Origin: Proteiniphilum sp. UBA1403 | GTDB lineage: Bacteria > Bacteroidota > Bacteroidia > Bacteroidales > Dysgonomonadaceae | Direction: 5' to 3' | Assembly: GCA_002305715.1 (NCBI GenBank) | Contig: DBQD01000017.1 | Location: 1 to 33,178 of the forward strand | Length of the DNA stretch: 33,178 bases | Shown here: piece by piece, positions 23,864 through 31,850 of the stretch | How positions within the stretch are numbered: position 1 is the stretch's first letter | How the letters are laid out: the number at the start of each line of letters is the position of its first letter | Notes under the pieces: model-generated | The model's database searches: none | What the model saw: only the letters and a program-made list of their open reading frames with translations | What the model was told of the DNA's origin: nothing | Program-made: the position numbers and the translations under genes

Positions 23864-25432
23864 CTATTTCATTTCCATTTCTTCTTTCAGGTCAATTTCG
23901 TTTCCTTCGCGGTCATAGAAAACATATTGCAGAAACCCTAGTTTCTGATCCGGGATAATTTGCATTCCCACATTGTATTTCTTCTTCCACTTATACTTCA
24001 ACGAAAAGAAACCTTTCTGAACGAACGCTGCAACATAAGGATGTATGTGCAGACTGAATTTCTTCACTTTGAGGCTATTCACCAAATAATCGATTTTTCC
24101 CTCCAGTGTATCTGTGAAGAGTATCGATGATTTTATTTTTCCTTTACCAAAGCAAGTGGGGCATACTTCGCTTGTGGTAACTTCCATTTCCGGACGTACA
24201 CGCTGTCGTGTTATTTGCATGAGTCCGAACTTACTCAATGGTAAAATGTTGTGTTTAGCTCTGTCGTGGGCCATCAACTCTTGCATTTTTGCGAGTAGTT
24301 TATTTCGATGGTCCGACTTACCCATGTCGATAAAGTCGATGACAATTATACCACCCATATCTCGCAATCTTAATTGACGAGCTATTTCCTCGGCAGCAGC
24401 CACATTCACTTCAAATGCGCTATCTTCCTGACCCAGTTTCGATTTGTTGCGGTTACCGCTATTTACATCGATAACATGCAACGCCTCAGTGTGTTCAATG
24501 ATGAGATAAGCACCATTCTTGAATGTCACAGTTTTTCCAAAGAGCGATTTTACCTGTTTTGTGATGCCGAAATTATCCAAGATTGGCAAAGCACCGGTAT
24601 AGTCTTTTACAATATTTTTCCGATCCGGTGCAATGATGCTCACATATTCGGCAATCTGCTTTGACACGTCTCTGTTATTGACGTGGATCTGTTCGAAAGA
24701 AGGATTAAATATATCGCGTAAGAGAGCTACAGTACGCCCTGTCTCTTCAAAAATGAGCGAAGGTGCTTTTACTTTTTGTATCTTACCGATATTGTCTTCC
24801 CATCTTTTGACCAGTACTTTTAATTCTGCGTCGAGGTCAGCTACCCTTTTACCCTCTGCATTCGTGCGTATGATAACGCCGAAGTTCTTGGGTTTGATAC
24901 TCTGGATAAGCTGCCTAAGACGAGCGCGCTCCTCGCGCGATTTGATCTTCTGCGAAACCGACACCCGGTCAATAAATGGTATCAGCACCATAAACCGTCC
25001 CGCAAATGAAATTTCGGCAGTAAGTCTTGGACCTTTCGTTGATATTGGTTCTTTGGCTATTTGCACCAAGATTTCCTGACCAACCTTTAAGATATCCGAG
25101 ATGGAGCCCTCTTTGTCGATTTCGGGTTGCAACTTCATCTTCTGGAGTTGCGGAATTTTCTTCTTCTCTTCAACAAGTTTCTGAAAGTTCAGAATCGAGT
25201 TAAATTCAACCCCTAAATCCAAATAGTGAAGAAAAGCGTCCTTTTTGTGTCCCACGTTCACAAATGCAGCGTTGAGGGCGGGCATCAGTTTTTTAACTTT
25301 GCCCAAGTAAATGTTTCCCACCGCAAAGGAGCCATCTTGGCTCTCCTGTTGCAATTCTACCAGTTTTTTATCTTCGAGAACTGCAATTGTAATTTCATTG
25401 GGTTGAACATCTACCACAAGTTCGCTTGTCAC
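23864..25432 (-). CDS. rng: Ribonuclease E/G family endoribonuclease
   Basis: 522 residues, near RNase G in length and without the long scaffold tail of RNase E. An S1-like RNA-binding domain covers about 35-140 (VGNIYLGKVKKLMPALNAAF). The catalytic DNase I-like domain has D322 and N324 in VIDVNSGNRNKS and D366 in VIDFIDM, which match the Mg-binding Asp303, Asn305 and Asp346 of RNase E. The zinc link is C424-x2-C427 (CPTCFGKG). It cuts single-stranded AU-rich RNA with a 5' monophosphate and matures rRNA. A small basic protein gene and an HU gene lie upstream on the same strand. Its leader holds two hairpins that could allow feedback control. Confidence 0.95.
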   Translation of the reverse strand: MTSELVVDVQPNEITIAVLEDKKLVELQQESQDGSFAVGNIYLGKVKKLMPALNAAFVNVGHKKDAFLHYLDLGVEFNSILNFQKLVEEKKKIPQLQKMKLQPEIDKEGSISDILKVGQEILVQIAKEPISTKGPRLTAEISFAGRFMVLIPFIDRVSVSQKIKSREERARLRQLIQSIKPKNFGVIIRTNAEGKRVADLDAELKVLVKRWEDNIGKIQKVKAPSLIFEETGRTVALLRDIFNPSFEQIHVNNRDVSKQIAEYVSIIAPDRKNIVKDYTGALPILDNFGITKQVKSLFGKTVTFKNGAYLIIEHTEALHVIDVNSGNRNKSKLGQEDSAFEVNVAAAEEIARQLRLRDMGGIIVIDFIDMGKSDHRNKLLAKMQELMAHDRAKHNILPLSKFGLMQITRQRVRPEMEVTTSEVCPTCFGKGKIKSSILFTDTLEGKIDYLVNSLKVKKFSLHIHPYVAAFVQKGFFSLKYKWKKKYNVGMQIIPDQKLGFLQYVFYDREGNEIDLKEEMEMK

Positions 25433-25471
25433 AATTGTTCTTTTTTTTAATGTTTACAAAATAAATACAGG

Positions 25472-25570
25472 CATCTGTCTCTCAACAGACAGGATGTTCA
25501 CGCTTGAATCACTCCTATTTAATATACAAAGAACAAACTTAATTACCGAAAGGTTCTTGTTAAGTTTGTC
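25472..25570 (-). promoter_or_regulatory. Structured leader of rng
   Basis: Two hairpins lie between the small basic gene and rng. The first has a 10-bp stem, ACAAACTTAA (25533-25542) with TTAAGTTTGT (25560-25569), and an inner ACC-GAAA-GGT (25545-25554) that reads on the minus strand as ACC-TTTC-GGT. The second pairs 25472-25480 with 25487-25496 over nine pairs and one bulged base. No TAnnTTTG box is seen here. Control of rng by its own product is inference. Confidence 0.4.
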
Positions 25571-25603
25571 CCTGTATATGTTTGTAAAAAAAGTATCACA
25601 GGC

Positions 25604-25696
25604 CTATTTTTTCTTCTTGTGCCTGTTCTTTCTTAGTCTTTTTTTACGCTTGTGTACAGACATTTTATGCCTTTTTCTTTTCTTTCCGCTTGGCAT
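25604..25696 (-). CDS. 30-residue basic protein, AURKAIP1/COX24 (mS38-like) type
   Basis: The reading frame is MPSGKKRKRHKMSVHKRKKR followed by ten more residues (LRKNR, HKKKK) and TAG. 18 of 30 residues are Lys or Arg, plus three His. The pattern of a short GKKRKRHKM followed by HKRKKRLRKNRHK agrees with the C-terminal motif of the AURKAIP1/COX24 family, known as mitoribosomal protein mS38. Bacteroidota encode stand-alone forms of this size, so it is probably a small ribosome-associated protein. AAGGAG at 25710-25705 stands eight bases before the ATG, a good ribosome site and rare in this phylum. It lies 26 bases after the HU gene and is probably co-transcribed with it. Confidence 0.8.
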   Translation of the reverse strand: MPSGKKRKRHKMSVHKRKKRLRKNRHKKKK

Positions 25697-25722
25697 CTTT
25701 GTTTCTCCTTCTTAATTAAAAA

Positions 25723-26004
25723 TTATTTAGATTCTTTTACCTGTGCCACAAAAGTCTTGGCTGGCTTAAAAGCAGGGATATTGTGTTCTGGGATGATAAT
25801 GGTGGTATTTTTGGATATATTCCGAGCAGTTTTCTGCGCTCTTTTCTTAACGATGAAGCTGCCGAATCCTCTTAAATAGACGTTTTCATTATTTGCTAAT
25901 GATTCTTTCACCACATCCATAAAAGATTCTACAGTTGCCAATACCGACGCTTTATCCACGCCAGTGTTCTTTGCAATTTCATTTACAATGTCTGCCTTAG
26001 TCAT
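25723..26004 (-). CDS. HU family DNA-binding protein
   Basis: 93 residues, the standard length. The helical dimerisation part covers 1-40 (TKADIVNEIAKNTGVDKASV) and the beta core starts with VYLRGFGSFIVKKR. The DNA-clamping arm then covers about 55-78, with RNISKNTTIIIPEHNIPAF and the family's intercalating proline in the PEHNIPAF region. The C terminus is KTFVAQVKESK. It bends and packs chromosomal DNA as a homodimer. A -7 box lies about 60 bases upstream; the basic small protein and rng follow on the same strand. Confidence 0.94.
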   Translation of the reverse strand: MTKADIVNEIAKNTGVDKASVLATVESFMDVVKESLANNENVYLRGFGSFIVKKRAQKTARNISKNTTIIIPEHNIPAFKPAKTFVAQVKESK

Positions 26005-26063
26005 TTTATTTCTACTTTTAATTATTAATAATTGCGGGTCTTAAATAGTAAAATTTTGGATTG

Positions 26064-26071
26064 CAAATATA
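26064..26071 (-). promoter_or_regulatory. Promoter -7 element for the HU gene
   Basis: TATATTTG on the minus strand matches TAnnTTTG. A TTTA occurs 19 bases further upstream, one base away from the -33 consensus TTTG. Confidence 0.5.
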
Positions 26072-26154
26072 TAGCTTTTTTCTCACCCTGTAAAATAATT
26101 GCAGCTAATTTTTCTGTTTTTGCATTATTTTCACTGAAAATATTTTTTTTGAAT

Positions 26155-26162
26155 TAGTTTTG
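26155..26162 (+). promoter_or_regulatory. Promoter -7 element for mutY
   Basis: TAGTTTTG matches TAnnTTTG. It overlaps an in-frame TTG at 26160, so that TTG cannot be the translation start of this transcript; the ATG at 26181 is used instead. Confidence 0.5.
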
Positions 26163-26180
26163 CAGGACGAACTGAACATA

Positions 26181-27251
26181 ATGGAACAAATTACAGATCA
26201 TACATTTATAACCAGTCGATTAATAAGCTGGTACAATGAGCATAAGCGCGATTTACCGTGGCGTGCAACTTCAGACCCCTATCTCGTTTGGTTGTCGGAG
26301 GTAATTTTGCAACAAACACGAGTCGCCCAAGGATGGAATTATTACCTTCGATTTGTGGATCGTTTTCCCGATGTACAATCTTTGGCTGAAGCGGAAGAAG
26401 AAGAGGTCTTAAAGTTATGGCAGGGACTTGGTTATTATACTCGAGCCCGCAATTTACATGCAGCCGCAATACAGATTACCCATGATTTCGATGGCAAGTT
26501 TCCGAGTGATTACACCCACATACTGTCGCTGAAGGGTGTCGGCAAATACACGGCTGCAGCCATAGCATCAATTGCTTTTCAGGAACCGTATGCGGTAGTC
26601 GATGGGAATGTCTTCAGGGTTCTCTCTCGTTTGTTTGCGATTGAGACCCCTATTGATACAACTGCAGGAAAAAAAACAATCTCCGAGTTGGCACAGTTAC
26701 TTATTCACCCCGACCAACCTGGCACTTACAATCAGGCAATTATGGATTTTGGGGCCATGGTCTGTACACCTTCACAGCCTAAATGCTCCGATTGTCCGCT
26801 TCAAGATTTTTGTAAGGCGTATGAATTAAGAGAGGTATCCCTCTTTCCCGTCACCAGTCGAAAAGTAGCAATTCGGAATCGATATTTCAATTACTTCTAT
26901 ATAATTCAAGGAGGTTTTACGTTCATACAAAAACGAAGCGAATCTGACATATGGAAGAATTTGTATGAGTTCCCGCTGGTGGAGACAACGGAAGCAGTCG
27001 ATTTTCCTGCGCTCTCCCAAACGGATGCCTTTACACAGCTCTTTCCAAAGGAGATTTCCCTCACAGTTGATCATTGCCACAACGCCAAGCATCAGCTATC
27101 ACACCAGATACTGCATACCAAGTTTTACAAGGTGGAGTTGCCGGAGGGAGTCACCTTCAATCCTCCAGAGTCGATCATTCGCATTGAGGAGAAAGACTTG
27201 GCAAACTATCCGGTATCGCGACTAACCGAAAAGTATTTGGAATTAATTTAA
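26181..27251 (+). CDS. mutY: A/G-specific adenine DNA glycosylase
   Basis: MutY removes adenine paired with 8-oxoguanine. 356 residues from the ATG at 26181; a TTG in frame at 26160 lies inside the promoter and is rejected. E40 in SEVILQQT and D141 in VVDGNV match the catalytic Glu37 and Asp138 of E. coli MutY. The helix-hairpin-helix is LKGVGKYTAAAIAS (117-130). The [4Fe-4S] loop has the exact spacing C195-x6-C202-x2-C205-x5-C211. The C-terminal NUDIX-like domain (about 225-356) recognises 8-oxoguanine. ssb follows with its own promoter. Confidence 0.96.
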   Translation: MEQITDHTFITSRLISWYNEHKRDLPWRATSDPYLVWLSEVILQQTRVAQGWNYYLRFVDRFPDVQSLAEAEEEEVLKLWQGLGYYTRARNLHAAAIQITHDFDGKFPSDYTHILSLKGVGKYTAAAIASIAFQEPYAVVDGNVFRVLSRLFAIETPIDTTAGKKTISELAQLLIHPDQPGTYNQAIMDFGAMVCTPSQPKCSDCPLQDFCKAYELREVSLFPVTSRKVAIRNRYFNYFYIIQGGFTFIQKRSESDIWKNLYEFPLVETTEAVDFPALSQTDAFTQLFPKEISLTVDHCHNAKHQLSHQILHTKFYKVELPEGVTFNPPESIIRIEEKDLANYPVSRLTEKYLELI

Positions 27252-27260
27252 TTGTATTTA

Positions 27261-27291
27261 TTGCCCATTGTTGAAATTATACTTATATTTG
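27261..27291 (+). promoter_or_regulatory. Promoter of ssb
   Basis: TTG at 27261-27263 and TATATTTG at 27284-27291 are separated by 20 bases, close to the Bacteroidota consensus. The implied leader is about 40 bases. Confidence 0.6.
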
Positions 27292-27335
27292 TTTGAATAG
27301 CATAAACTATTCTCAAAACCAAAAAATCTTAAGTT

Positions 27336-27779
27336 ATGTCGGTGAACAAAGTTATTTTAGTCGGAAATGTAGGAAAAGATCCTGAGATGAAATATTTCGA
27401 CAATGATGTTGCCAAAGCTAATTTTTCGCTTGCAACCAGTGAAAGAGGTTACACAACTTCTAACGGCACCCAAGTGCCCGATAGAACAGAGTGGCACAAC
27501 ATTGTATGTTGGAGGGGATTGGCACAAATTGCTGAGAAATTTGTACGGAAAGGAACAATGCTCTATGTGGAAGGAAAAATCCGTTCACGTTCATACGATG
27601 ATCAAAACGGTGTTAAACGGTATATTACAGAGATTGTTGCCGACAACATTGAATTGCTCAGTCGTAAAACGGGAGGTATTGAGGGTGAAAGCAGTGGAGG
27701 TAGACATGATTTTTCAGCTCCCACTGATTTGCCTACTGGTTCGAATGATATTTCAGAAGTGGATGATTTGCCATTTTAA
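27336..27779 (+). CDS. ssb: Single-stranded DNA-binding protein
   Basis: 147 residues. The OB-fold covers about 1-108: VNKVILVGNVGKDPEMKYF, TEWHNIVCWRGLAQIAEKF and LYVEGKIRSRSYDDQNGVK. A flexible Gly/Ser-rich linker follows, and the acidic tip DDLPF, which docks partner proteins of replication and repair such as PriA and exonucleases, closes the chain. It works as a homotetramer. It sits between mutY and gldE; the gldE promoter begins within its last codons. Confidence 0.96.
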   Translation: MSVNKVILVGNVGKDPEMKYFDNDVAKANFSLATSERGYTTSNGTQVPDRTEWHNIVCWRGLAQIAEKFVRKGTMLYVEGKIRSRSYDDQNGVKRYITEIVADNIELLSRKTGGIEGESSGGRHDFSAPTDLPTGSNDISEVDDLPF

Positions 27780-27798
27780 ATAAAACATCGTATTTTTG
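27767..27798 (+). promoter_or_regulatory. Promoter between ssb and gldE
   Basis: TTTG at 27767-27770, inside the last ssb codons, and TATTTTTG at 27791-27798 are separated by 20 bases, a full match to the consensus. Transcription would start near 27805, at the base of the hairpin that follows. Confidence 0.6.
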
Positions 27799-27801
27799 CA
27801 A

Positions 27802-27858
27802 GAGAATGTTTTACCCTTTTGTTTTCAGTGACAAAGTGTTAAAACATTCTCTTTGTTT
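27802..27858 (+). terminator. Long hairpin between ssb and gldE: terminator, leader or small RNA
   Basis: GAGAATGTTTTA (27802-27813) pairs perfectly with TAAAACATTCTC (27840-27851) over 12 pairs. An inner CTTTTG/CAAAG extends it, and TTTGTTT follows. It can serve as the ssb terminator. Since a good promoter ends just before it, it could also be a free-standing RNA of about 50 nt or a gldE attenuator. These uses cannot be separated from sequence. Confidence 0.5.
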
Positions 27859-27875
27859 CATTAAATAATTATCAC

Positions 27876-29216
27876 TTGGACCCTGACCCTTTATCTCAAC
27901 TAACTGTTATACTACCGGGATTTACACTGGTGGCATCTGATTATTTTTTAGCCGCACTTACCCTACTGCTCATTTTTCTCAATGCAATTATTTCTGGTTC
28001 GGAGGTTGCATTTTTCAATATCGATAAAAAAATCACCGAGGAGATCCAGACCTCAACTGATCCTGGAAGCATTCGTTTATCTCGTATGCTTTCAAACCCA
28101 CAAAAGCTATCAGCCTCACTTGCAATATCGTACAACCTCCTCAATGTATGTATCGTCGTATTATCGCTATTCCTTTTAAACAGGCTCCCGCTGTTTTCGG
28201 GTAGGCAATTAAGTGTCTTGTTGCTTGAAATCATTATTCCCATAACCCTAATCCTGTTTTTTGTAGAATTACTCCCAAAAAGATATGCCACATACTATCC
28301 TTATCGTTTTGCAGCCCGTTATGCCCCAGTAGTCAATTTTGTGTCCACCATCATAAGTCCCTTCTCTGCACTTCTTGTTGGCAGTACATCTATTATCAAC
28401 CGATCCATCACACAACACAAGCATGAGATTTCTGTTGATGAGCTATCTAAGGCTCTCGAAATCACCGCTAATGAAAATTCGAAGGAACAGAAAGAGATGC
28501 TTGAAGGAATTATACGATTTAAAGATAAAACGGTAGACGACATCTTTGTTTCGCGGAGTGATATGGTTGCTATCGACTCACAAACATCCTTCCCTGAATT
28601 GATTAAGTTCATTGTAGATGCAGGCTTTTCACGCATTCCGGTCTATGAAGTGAACCCCGACAATATCAAAGGCATTTTGTATGTAAAGGACCTCTTGCCC
28701 CATTTAGGCAAATCAAGTGATTTCTCGTGGCAGATACTTATCCGCCCCGCATACTTTATCCCCGGTACTAAACGCATCGACGACCTATTGGAGGAATTCC
28801 GTTCCAATAAGAATCACATGGCTATCATCGTAGATGAATATGGAGGAACTTCTGGTTTGGTCACCATGGAAGATATACTTGAAGAGATTGTTGGTGACAT
28901 CAGTGATGAGTATGATGAGGAGCTTCCATTTTATACGATGGCACCAGACGGATCCTACATCTTTGAAGGAAAAACCCCATTGTCGGATTTCATCAAAATT
29001 ACCGGTCTTCCTGAAAAGGATTTCGAACAGATGCAGGATGAGATCGACACCCTTGCAGGTTTACTTCTGGAGTTGAAAGGTGACTTCCCCAAACGAAAGG
29101 AGAGCTTCACATACAAAAAACACACCTTTCAGGCAGAAGAAATGAGTAAAAAACGAATTACAAAAGTGCGTTACATTCCTCCCATGTTAAAAAACAATGA
29201 ACAGGAAAGTAGGTGA
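27876..29216 (+). CDS. gldE: GldE family membrane protein (CNNM/CBS/CorC_HlyC domains)
   Basis: 446 residues. The start is a TTG at 27876 giving MDPDPLSQL; no ATG is available nearby. Residues about 20-160 form the DUF21/CNNM membrane domain with three or four helices (FLAALTLLLIFLNAIISGSE; ILFFVELLPKRYA). Two CBS domains follow at about 205-320 (RSDMVAIDSQTSFPELIKF; IVDEYGGTSGLVTMEDILEE). The C-terminal CorC/HlyC domain covers about 345-435 (LPEKDFEQMQDEIDTLAGL). The family was first linked to gliding motility but is kept by non-gliding Bacteroidota, where ion transport is suspected. The phosphopantetheinyl transferase gene follows after 25 bases. Confidence 0.9.
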   Translation: MDPDPLSQLTVILPGFTLVASDYFLAALTLLLIFLNAIISGSEVAFFNIDKKITEEIQTSTDPGSIRLSRMLSNPQKLSASLAISYNLLNVCIVVLSLFLLNRLPLFSGRQLSVLLLEIIIPITLILFFVELLPKRYATYYPYRFAARYAPVVNFVSTIISPFSALLVGSTSIINRSITQHKHEISVDELSKALEITANENSKEQKEMLEGIIRFKDKTVDDIFVSRSDMVAIDSQTSFPELIKFIVDAGFSRIPVYEVNPDNIKGILYVKDLLPHLGKSSDFSWQILIRPAYFIPGTKRIDDLLEEFRSNKNHMAIIVDEYGGTSGLVTMEDILEEIVGDISDEYDEELPFYTMAPDGSYIFEGKTPLSDFIKITGLPEKDFEQMQDEIDTLAGLLLELKGDFPKRKESFTYKKHTFQAEEMSKKRITKVRYIPPMLKNNEQESR

Positions 29217-29241
29217 CACCCAACTCTAATTCATTTTCGCT

Positions 29242-29874
29242 ATGCTTATCAGAAAGGAACATACTGAAAATGGTGCACTTCTGGGTATCTGGAAGATGGA
29301 CGAATCGAAGGAGGAACTGCTGCAGCTCTTCCCTACGCATCTTCGTCCCAAAGCCAATTCCCATTTGAATACCATACGTTCTGAAAGACGTTCCATTGAG
29401 TGGCTTGCGACCCGTGCTATGCTGTTCAATCTACTGGGAAAAGAACAGATTATCCTGAACCGAGTGAATGGAAGTCCCTATCTTGCAGACGAAAAGTATC
29501 GAATTAGCATATCCCACACAAAAGAATACGCTGCCATGTTGCTACATGAAACAGCAGCTGTGGGCATCGACATTGAAACTTTTTCAGAGCGTGTAGTTAA
29601 AATTGCCGAGAAATTCATTTCCGATAAAGAATATATCGACCCATCCCATAAGGTTGAACATCAGCTGTTACATTGGTCAGCAAAAGAGAGTCTGTTCAAA
29701 CTGATGAACGAAGAAGGCATCGACTTCAAGCAGCACCTTCATATAGAACCTTTTATTCCACAAATAAGCGGCATAATGACTGCCAGTGAAACCAAAACAG
29801 CAGAAAAGCGCAACTTCACGATCCACTACGAAGTCCATCCAAAGTATGTCCTCACTTGGAGTATTGATCAGTAA
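29242..29874 (+). CDS. 4'-phosphopantetheinyl transferase superfamily protein
   Basis: 210 residues, Sfp-type size. The enzyme moves phosphopantetheine from coenzyme A to a carrier protein. The signature residues are present: GIDIE (108-112) with the Mg ligands D110 and E112, and WSAKESLFK (145-153) with the conserved K148 and E149. RISISHTKEYAAML supplies the substrate-binding SH motif. The carrier is not evident here; no acyl-carrier or peptide-synthetase gene is nearby. It is co-oriented with gldE, probably in one transcript, and ends at a bidirectional terminator. Confidence 0.9.
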   Translation: MLIRKEHTENGALLGIWKMDESKEELLQLFPTHLRPKANSHLNTIRSERRSIEWLATRAMLFNLLGKEQIILNRVNGSPYLADEKYRISISHTKEYAAMLLHETAAVGIDIETFSERVVKIAEKFISDKEYIDPSHKVEHQLLHWSAKESLFKLMNEEGIDFKQHLHIEPFIPQISGIMTASETKTAEKRNFTIHYEVHPKYVLTWSIDQ

Positions 29875-29879
29875 ATCTT

Positions 29880-29919
29880 AAAAAAAAACGCCCCACAGGA
29901 TCAACCTGGGAGCGTTTTT
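29880..29919. terminator. Bidirectional terminator between the transferase gene and tsf
   Basis: AACGC (29886-29890) pairs with GCGTT (29911-29915), continued by CC-CAGG/CCTG-GG inside. An A-tract lies on the left and a T-tract on the right, so both convergent transcripts can end here. Confidence 0.85.
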
Positions 29920-29938
29920 ATATTCATGAAGATGTAAA

Positions 29939-30760
29939 TTACACGTTCAATGTAACACGTTTGAATGCGGTTACAGTAAGCTCTTTGTTGCTTTCTTTCA
30001 GGAACTGCTCAATCGTTTTCTTAGGATCTTTCACATACTCTTGTTGGAGCAGTGTAGACTCCTTGTAGAATTTCTGCAGTGCACCTTCCGCAATCCTATC
30101 GAGTAAATTTTCAGGTTTACCAGCCTCACGTGCTTTTTCGCGAGCAATTTCCAATTCTTTTTCTTTAATTTCAGCAGGAATGCTATCTGCTGTTACAGAA
30201 ATTGGGTTCATTGCTGCAACTTGCATTGCCACATCTTTAGCTACATGCTCATCTACATTTGGTTGGTTGAAACCAACAATTGTAGCCAGCTTGTTACCCA
30301 TGTGAATGTACGACATTACAAAGGGAGCTGTGAGATGTTCATAAAAACCTAACTGCATTTTTTCTCCAGTAGCACCAATTTTGTCGGTGATTAACTGAGA
30401 AACAGTGCCATTTGGTAACTCAATAGCAAGAAGCTGCTCAAGAGTTTCTGGTTTGTGTTCGATAGCAGCATCCAAGATTTGCTGTGTAAGTGCTACAAAC
30501 TCCTCATTTTTGGCTACGAAATCGGTTTCGCACTGCAATGCTACCACTGCTGCGAAGTCACCCGATGTTGCTGCCAACACACAACCTTCCGACGCTTCAC
30601 GGTCTTCCCGTTTAGCGGCTACTGCCTGTCCTTTTTTACGGATGATTTCCATTGCTTTATCGAAATCTCCGTTTGCTTCGTTAAGTGCATTTTTGCAATC
30701 CATCATTCCCGCACCAGTCATTTTGCGTAAATGTTGGATTTCTGCCATTGTAACTGCCAT
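29939..30760 (-). CDS. tsf: Elongation factor Ts
   Basis: Nucleotide-exchange factor of EF-Tu. 273 residues. The N-terminal UBA-like domain has IQHLRKMTGAGMMDCKNAL (8-26), and the core that pries out GDP has ETDFVAKNEEF (78-88). Two dimer-like subdomains follow, with the SYIHMGNKLATIVGF stretch around 150 and a C-terminal module ending QFLKESNKELTVTAFKRV. It starts 26 bases after rpsB, as in most bacteria, and is co-transcribed with it. Confidence 0.96.
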   Translation of the reverse strand: MAVTMAEIQHLRKMTGAGMMDCKNALNEANGDFDKAMEIIRKKGQAVAAKREDREASEGCVLAATSGDFAAVVALQCETDFVAKNEEFVALTQQILDAAIEHKPETLEQLLAIELPNGTVSQLITDKIGATGEKMQLGFYEHLTAPFVMSYIHMGNKLATIVGFNQPNVDEHVAKDVAMQVAAMNPISVTADSIPAEIKEKELEIAREKAREAGKPENLLDRIAEGALQKFYKESTLLQQEYVKDPKKTIEQFLKESNKELTVTAFKRVTLNV

Positions 30761-30786
30761 ATTATTATGATCTCCTTAATTTATTT

Positions 30787-31644
30787 TTATTCGTCAACCT
30801 CTTCGTCCTTCGCGTATTTGCTCACAACGGCAGCCTTCATTGCTTCGGTATCCTCTTTCTTCACACGCTCTTTTCTAGCCGATTTCGACTTACGTTCTCT
30901 GCGTTGTGGTGCATCGTCGTCTTGTTCTTCAGAAGCAGCAGCATCAGCTTTTTCTACTTTTCGTTCATCAAGACCTTCTTTGATAGCTTCACAGAGGTAT
31001 CCCAAGATGAGGTCGACTGCTTTAGAAGCATCGTCGTTAGCTGGGATTACGAAATCGATGTTATTAGGATTTGAGTTTGTATCTACGATACCAAAAACGG
31101 GGATACCCAGTTTTTCTGCTTCTTTCACAGCAATATGTTCTTTCATTACGTCTACTACGAAGATAGCTGAAGGAAGTCGTGTTAGATCCTGAATAGAGCC
31201 CAATGTTTTTTCAAGTTTGGCACGTTGGCGAGTCACCTGAAGTTTTTCACGCTTTGACAGGGTATCGAATGTACCATCTTTAATCATCTTATCGATGCTA
31301 CCCATCTTCTTCACAGCCTTACGGATTGTGGGGAAGTTGGTAAGCATACCACCTGGCCAACGTTCAATTACGTAAGGCATGTTAACGCTCTGCGCTTTTT
31401 CTTCAATTACAGGCTTAGCTTGTTTTTTAGTAGCCACGAAAAGAATTTTCTTTCCTGCCTTCGCAATTTGTTTCAACGCTGCCGCAGCTTCTTCAGTTTT
31501 GGCGATTGTTTTGTAAAGATCGATGATGTGAATTCCGTTTCGCTCCATGAAAATATAGGGAGCCATTGCCGGATTCCATTTTCTTTTTAAGTGACCGAAG
31601 TGAGCTCCGGCTTCGAGAAGTTGGTCAAATTCTAATTTTGCCAT
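30787..31644 (-). CDS. rpsB: 30S ribosomal protein S2
   Basis: 285 residues. The core is typical: FDQLLEAGAHFGHLKRKWN, IIDLYKTIAKTEEAA, VIERWPGGMLTNFPTIRK and DLTRLPSAIFVVDVMKEH. The last 60 or so residues are a charged, low-complexity tail (EEQDDDAPQRRERKSKSA...KDEEVDE) longer than in E. coli S2 (241 residues). Such tails occur in Bacteroidota. It follows rpsI after a 206-base gap that holds two strong hairpins, and precedes tsf. S2 is known to regulate rpsB-tsf in enterobacteria; a comparable loop here is inference. Confidence 0.96.
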   Translation of the reverse strand: MAKLEFDQLLEAGAHFGHLKRKWNPAMAPYIFMERNGIHIIDLYKTIAKTEEAAAALKQIAKAGKKILFVATKKQAKPVIEEKAQSVNMPYVIERWPGGMLTNFPTIRKAVKKMGSIDKMIKDGTFDTLSKREKLQVTRQRAKLEKTLGSIQDLTRLPSAIFVVDVMKEHIAVKEAEKLGIPVFGIVDTNSNPNNIDFVIPANDDASKAVDLILGYLCEAIKEGLDERKVEKADAAASEEQDDDAPQRRERKSKSARKERVKKEDTEAMKAAVVSKYAKDEEVDE

Positions 31645-31702
31645 TTGTTGTTAGTTGATTAATTCGTTTACTTTCTTTTTCTACGCCGAATCGGAAGGTA
31701 AA

Positions 31703-31784
31703 TTACACCAAGCATCCATTCATTTTCTCTTGGTGTAACGTCCTTACGATTTAGATACTAAACGGAGCGGCCGGCAAGACCGCT
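31703..31784 (-). promoter_or_regulatory. Structured leader of rpsB-tsf
   Basis: On the minus strand a hairpin with GC-rich stem comes first: AGCGGTC (31784-31778), loop TTGCC, GGCCGCT (31772-31766). Then TTACACCAAG (31738-31729) pairs perfectly with CTTGGTGTAA (31712-31703) across a 16-base loop. Neither stem is followed by a T-run, so they are not ordinary terminators. They lie 58 to 140 bases upstream of the S2 start codon and form a plausible ribosomal-protein leader. Confidence 0.45.
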
Positions 31785-31850
31785 TTATTTATTTATCCAG
31801 CTGCTGCAACGATCTGTGTACAGCAATTGCCAGACGATTGATCCAATATA

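Noticed and set aside
26160..26180. TTG start seven codons before mutY
   Set aside because: The TTG lies inside the TAGTTTTG promoter box, so it would not be in the transcript.
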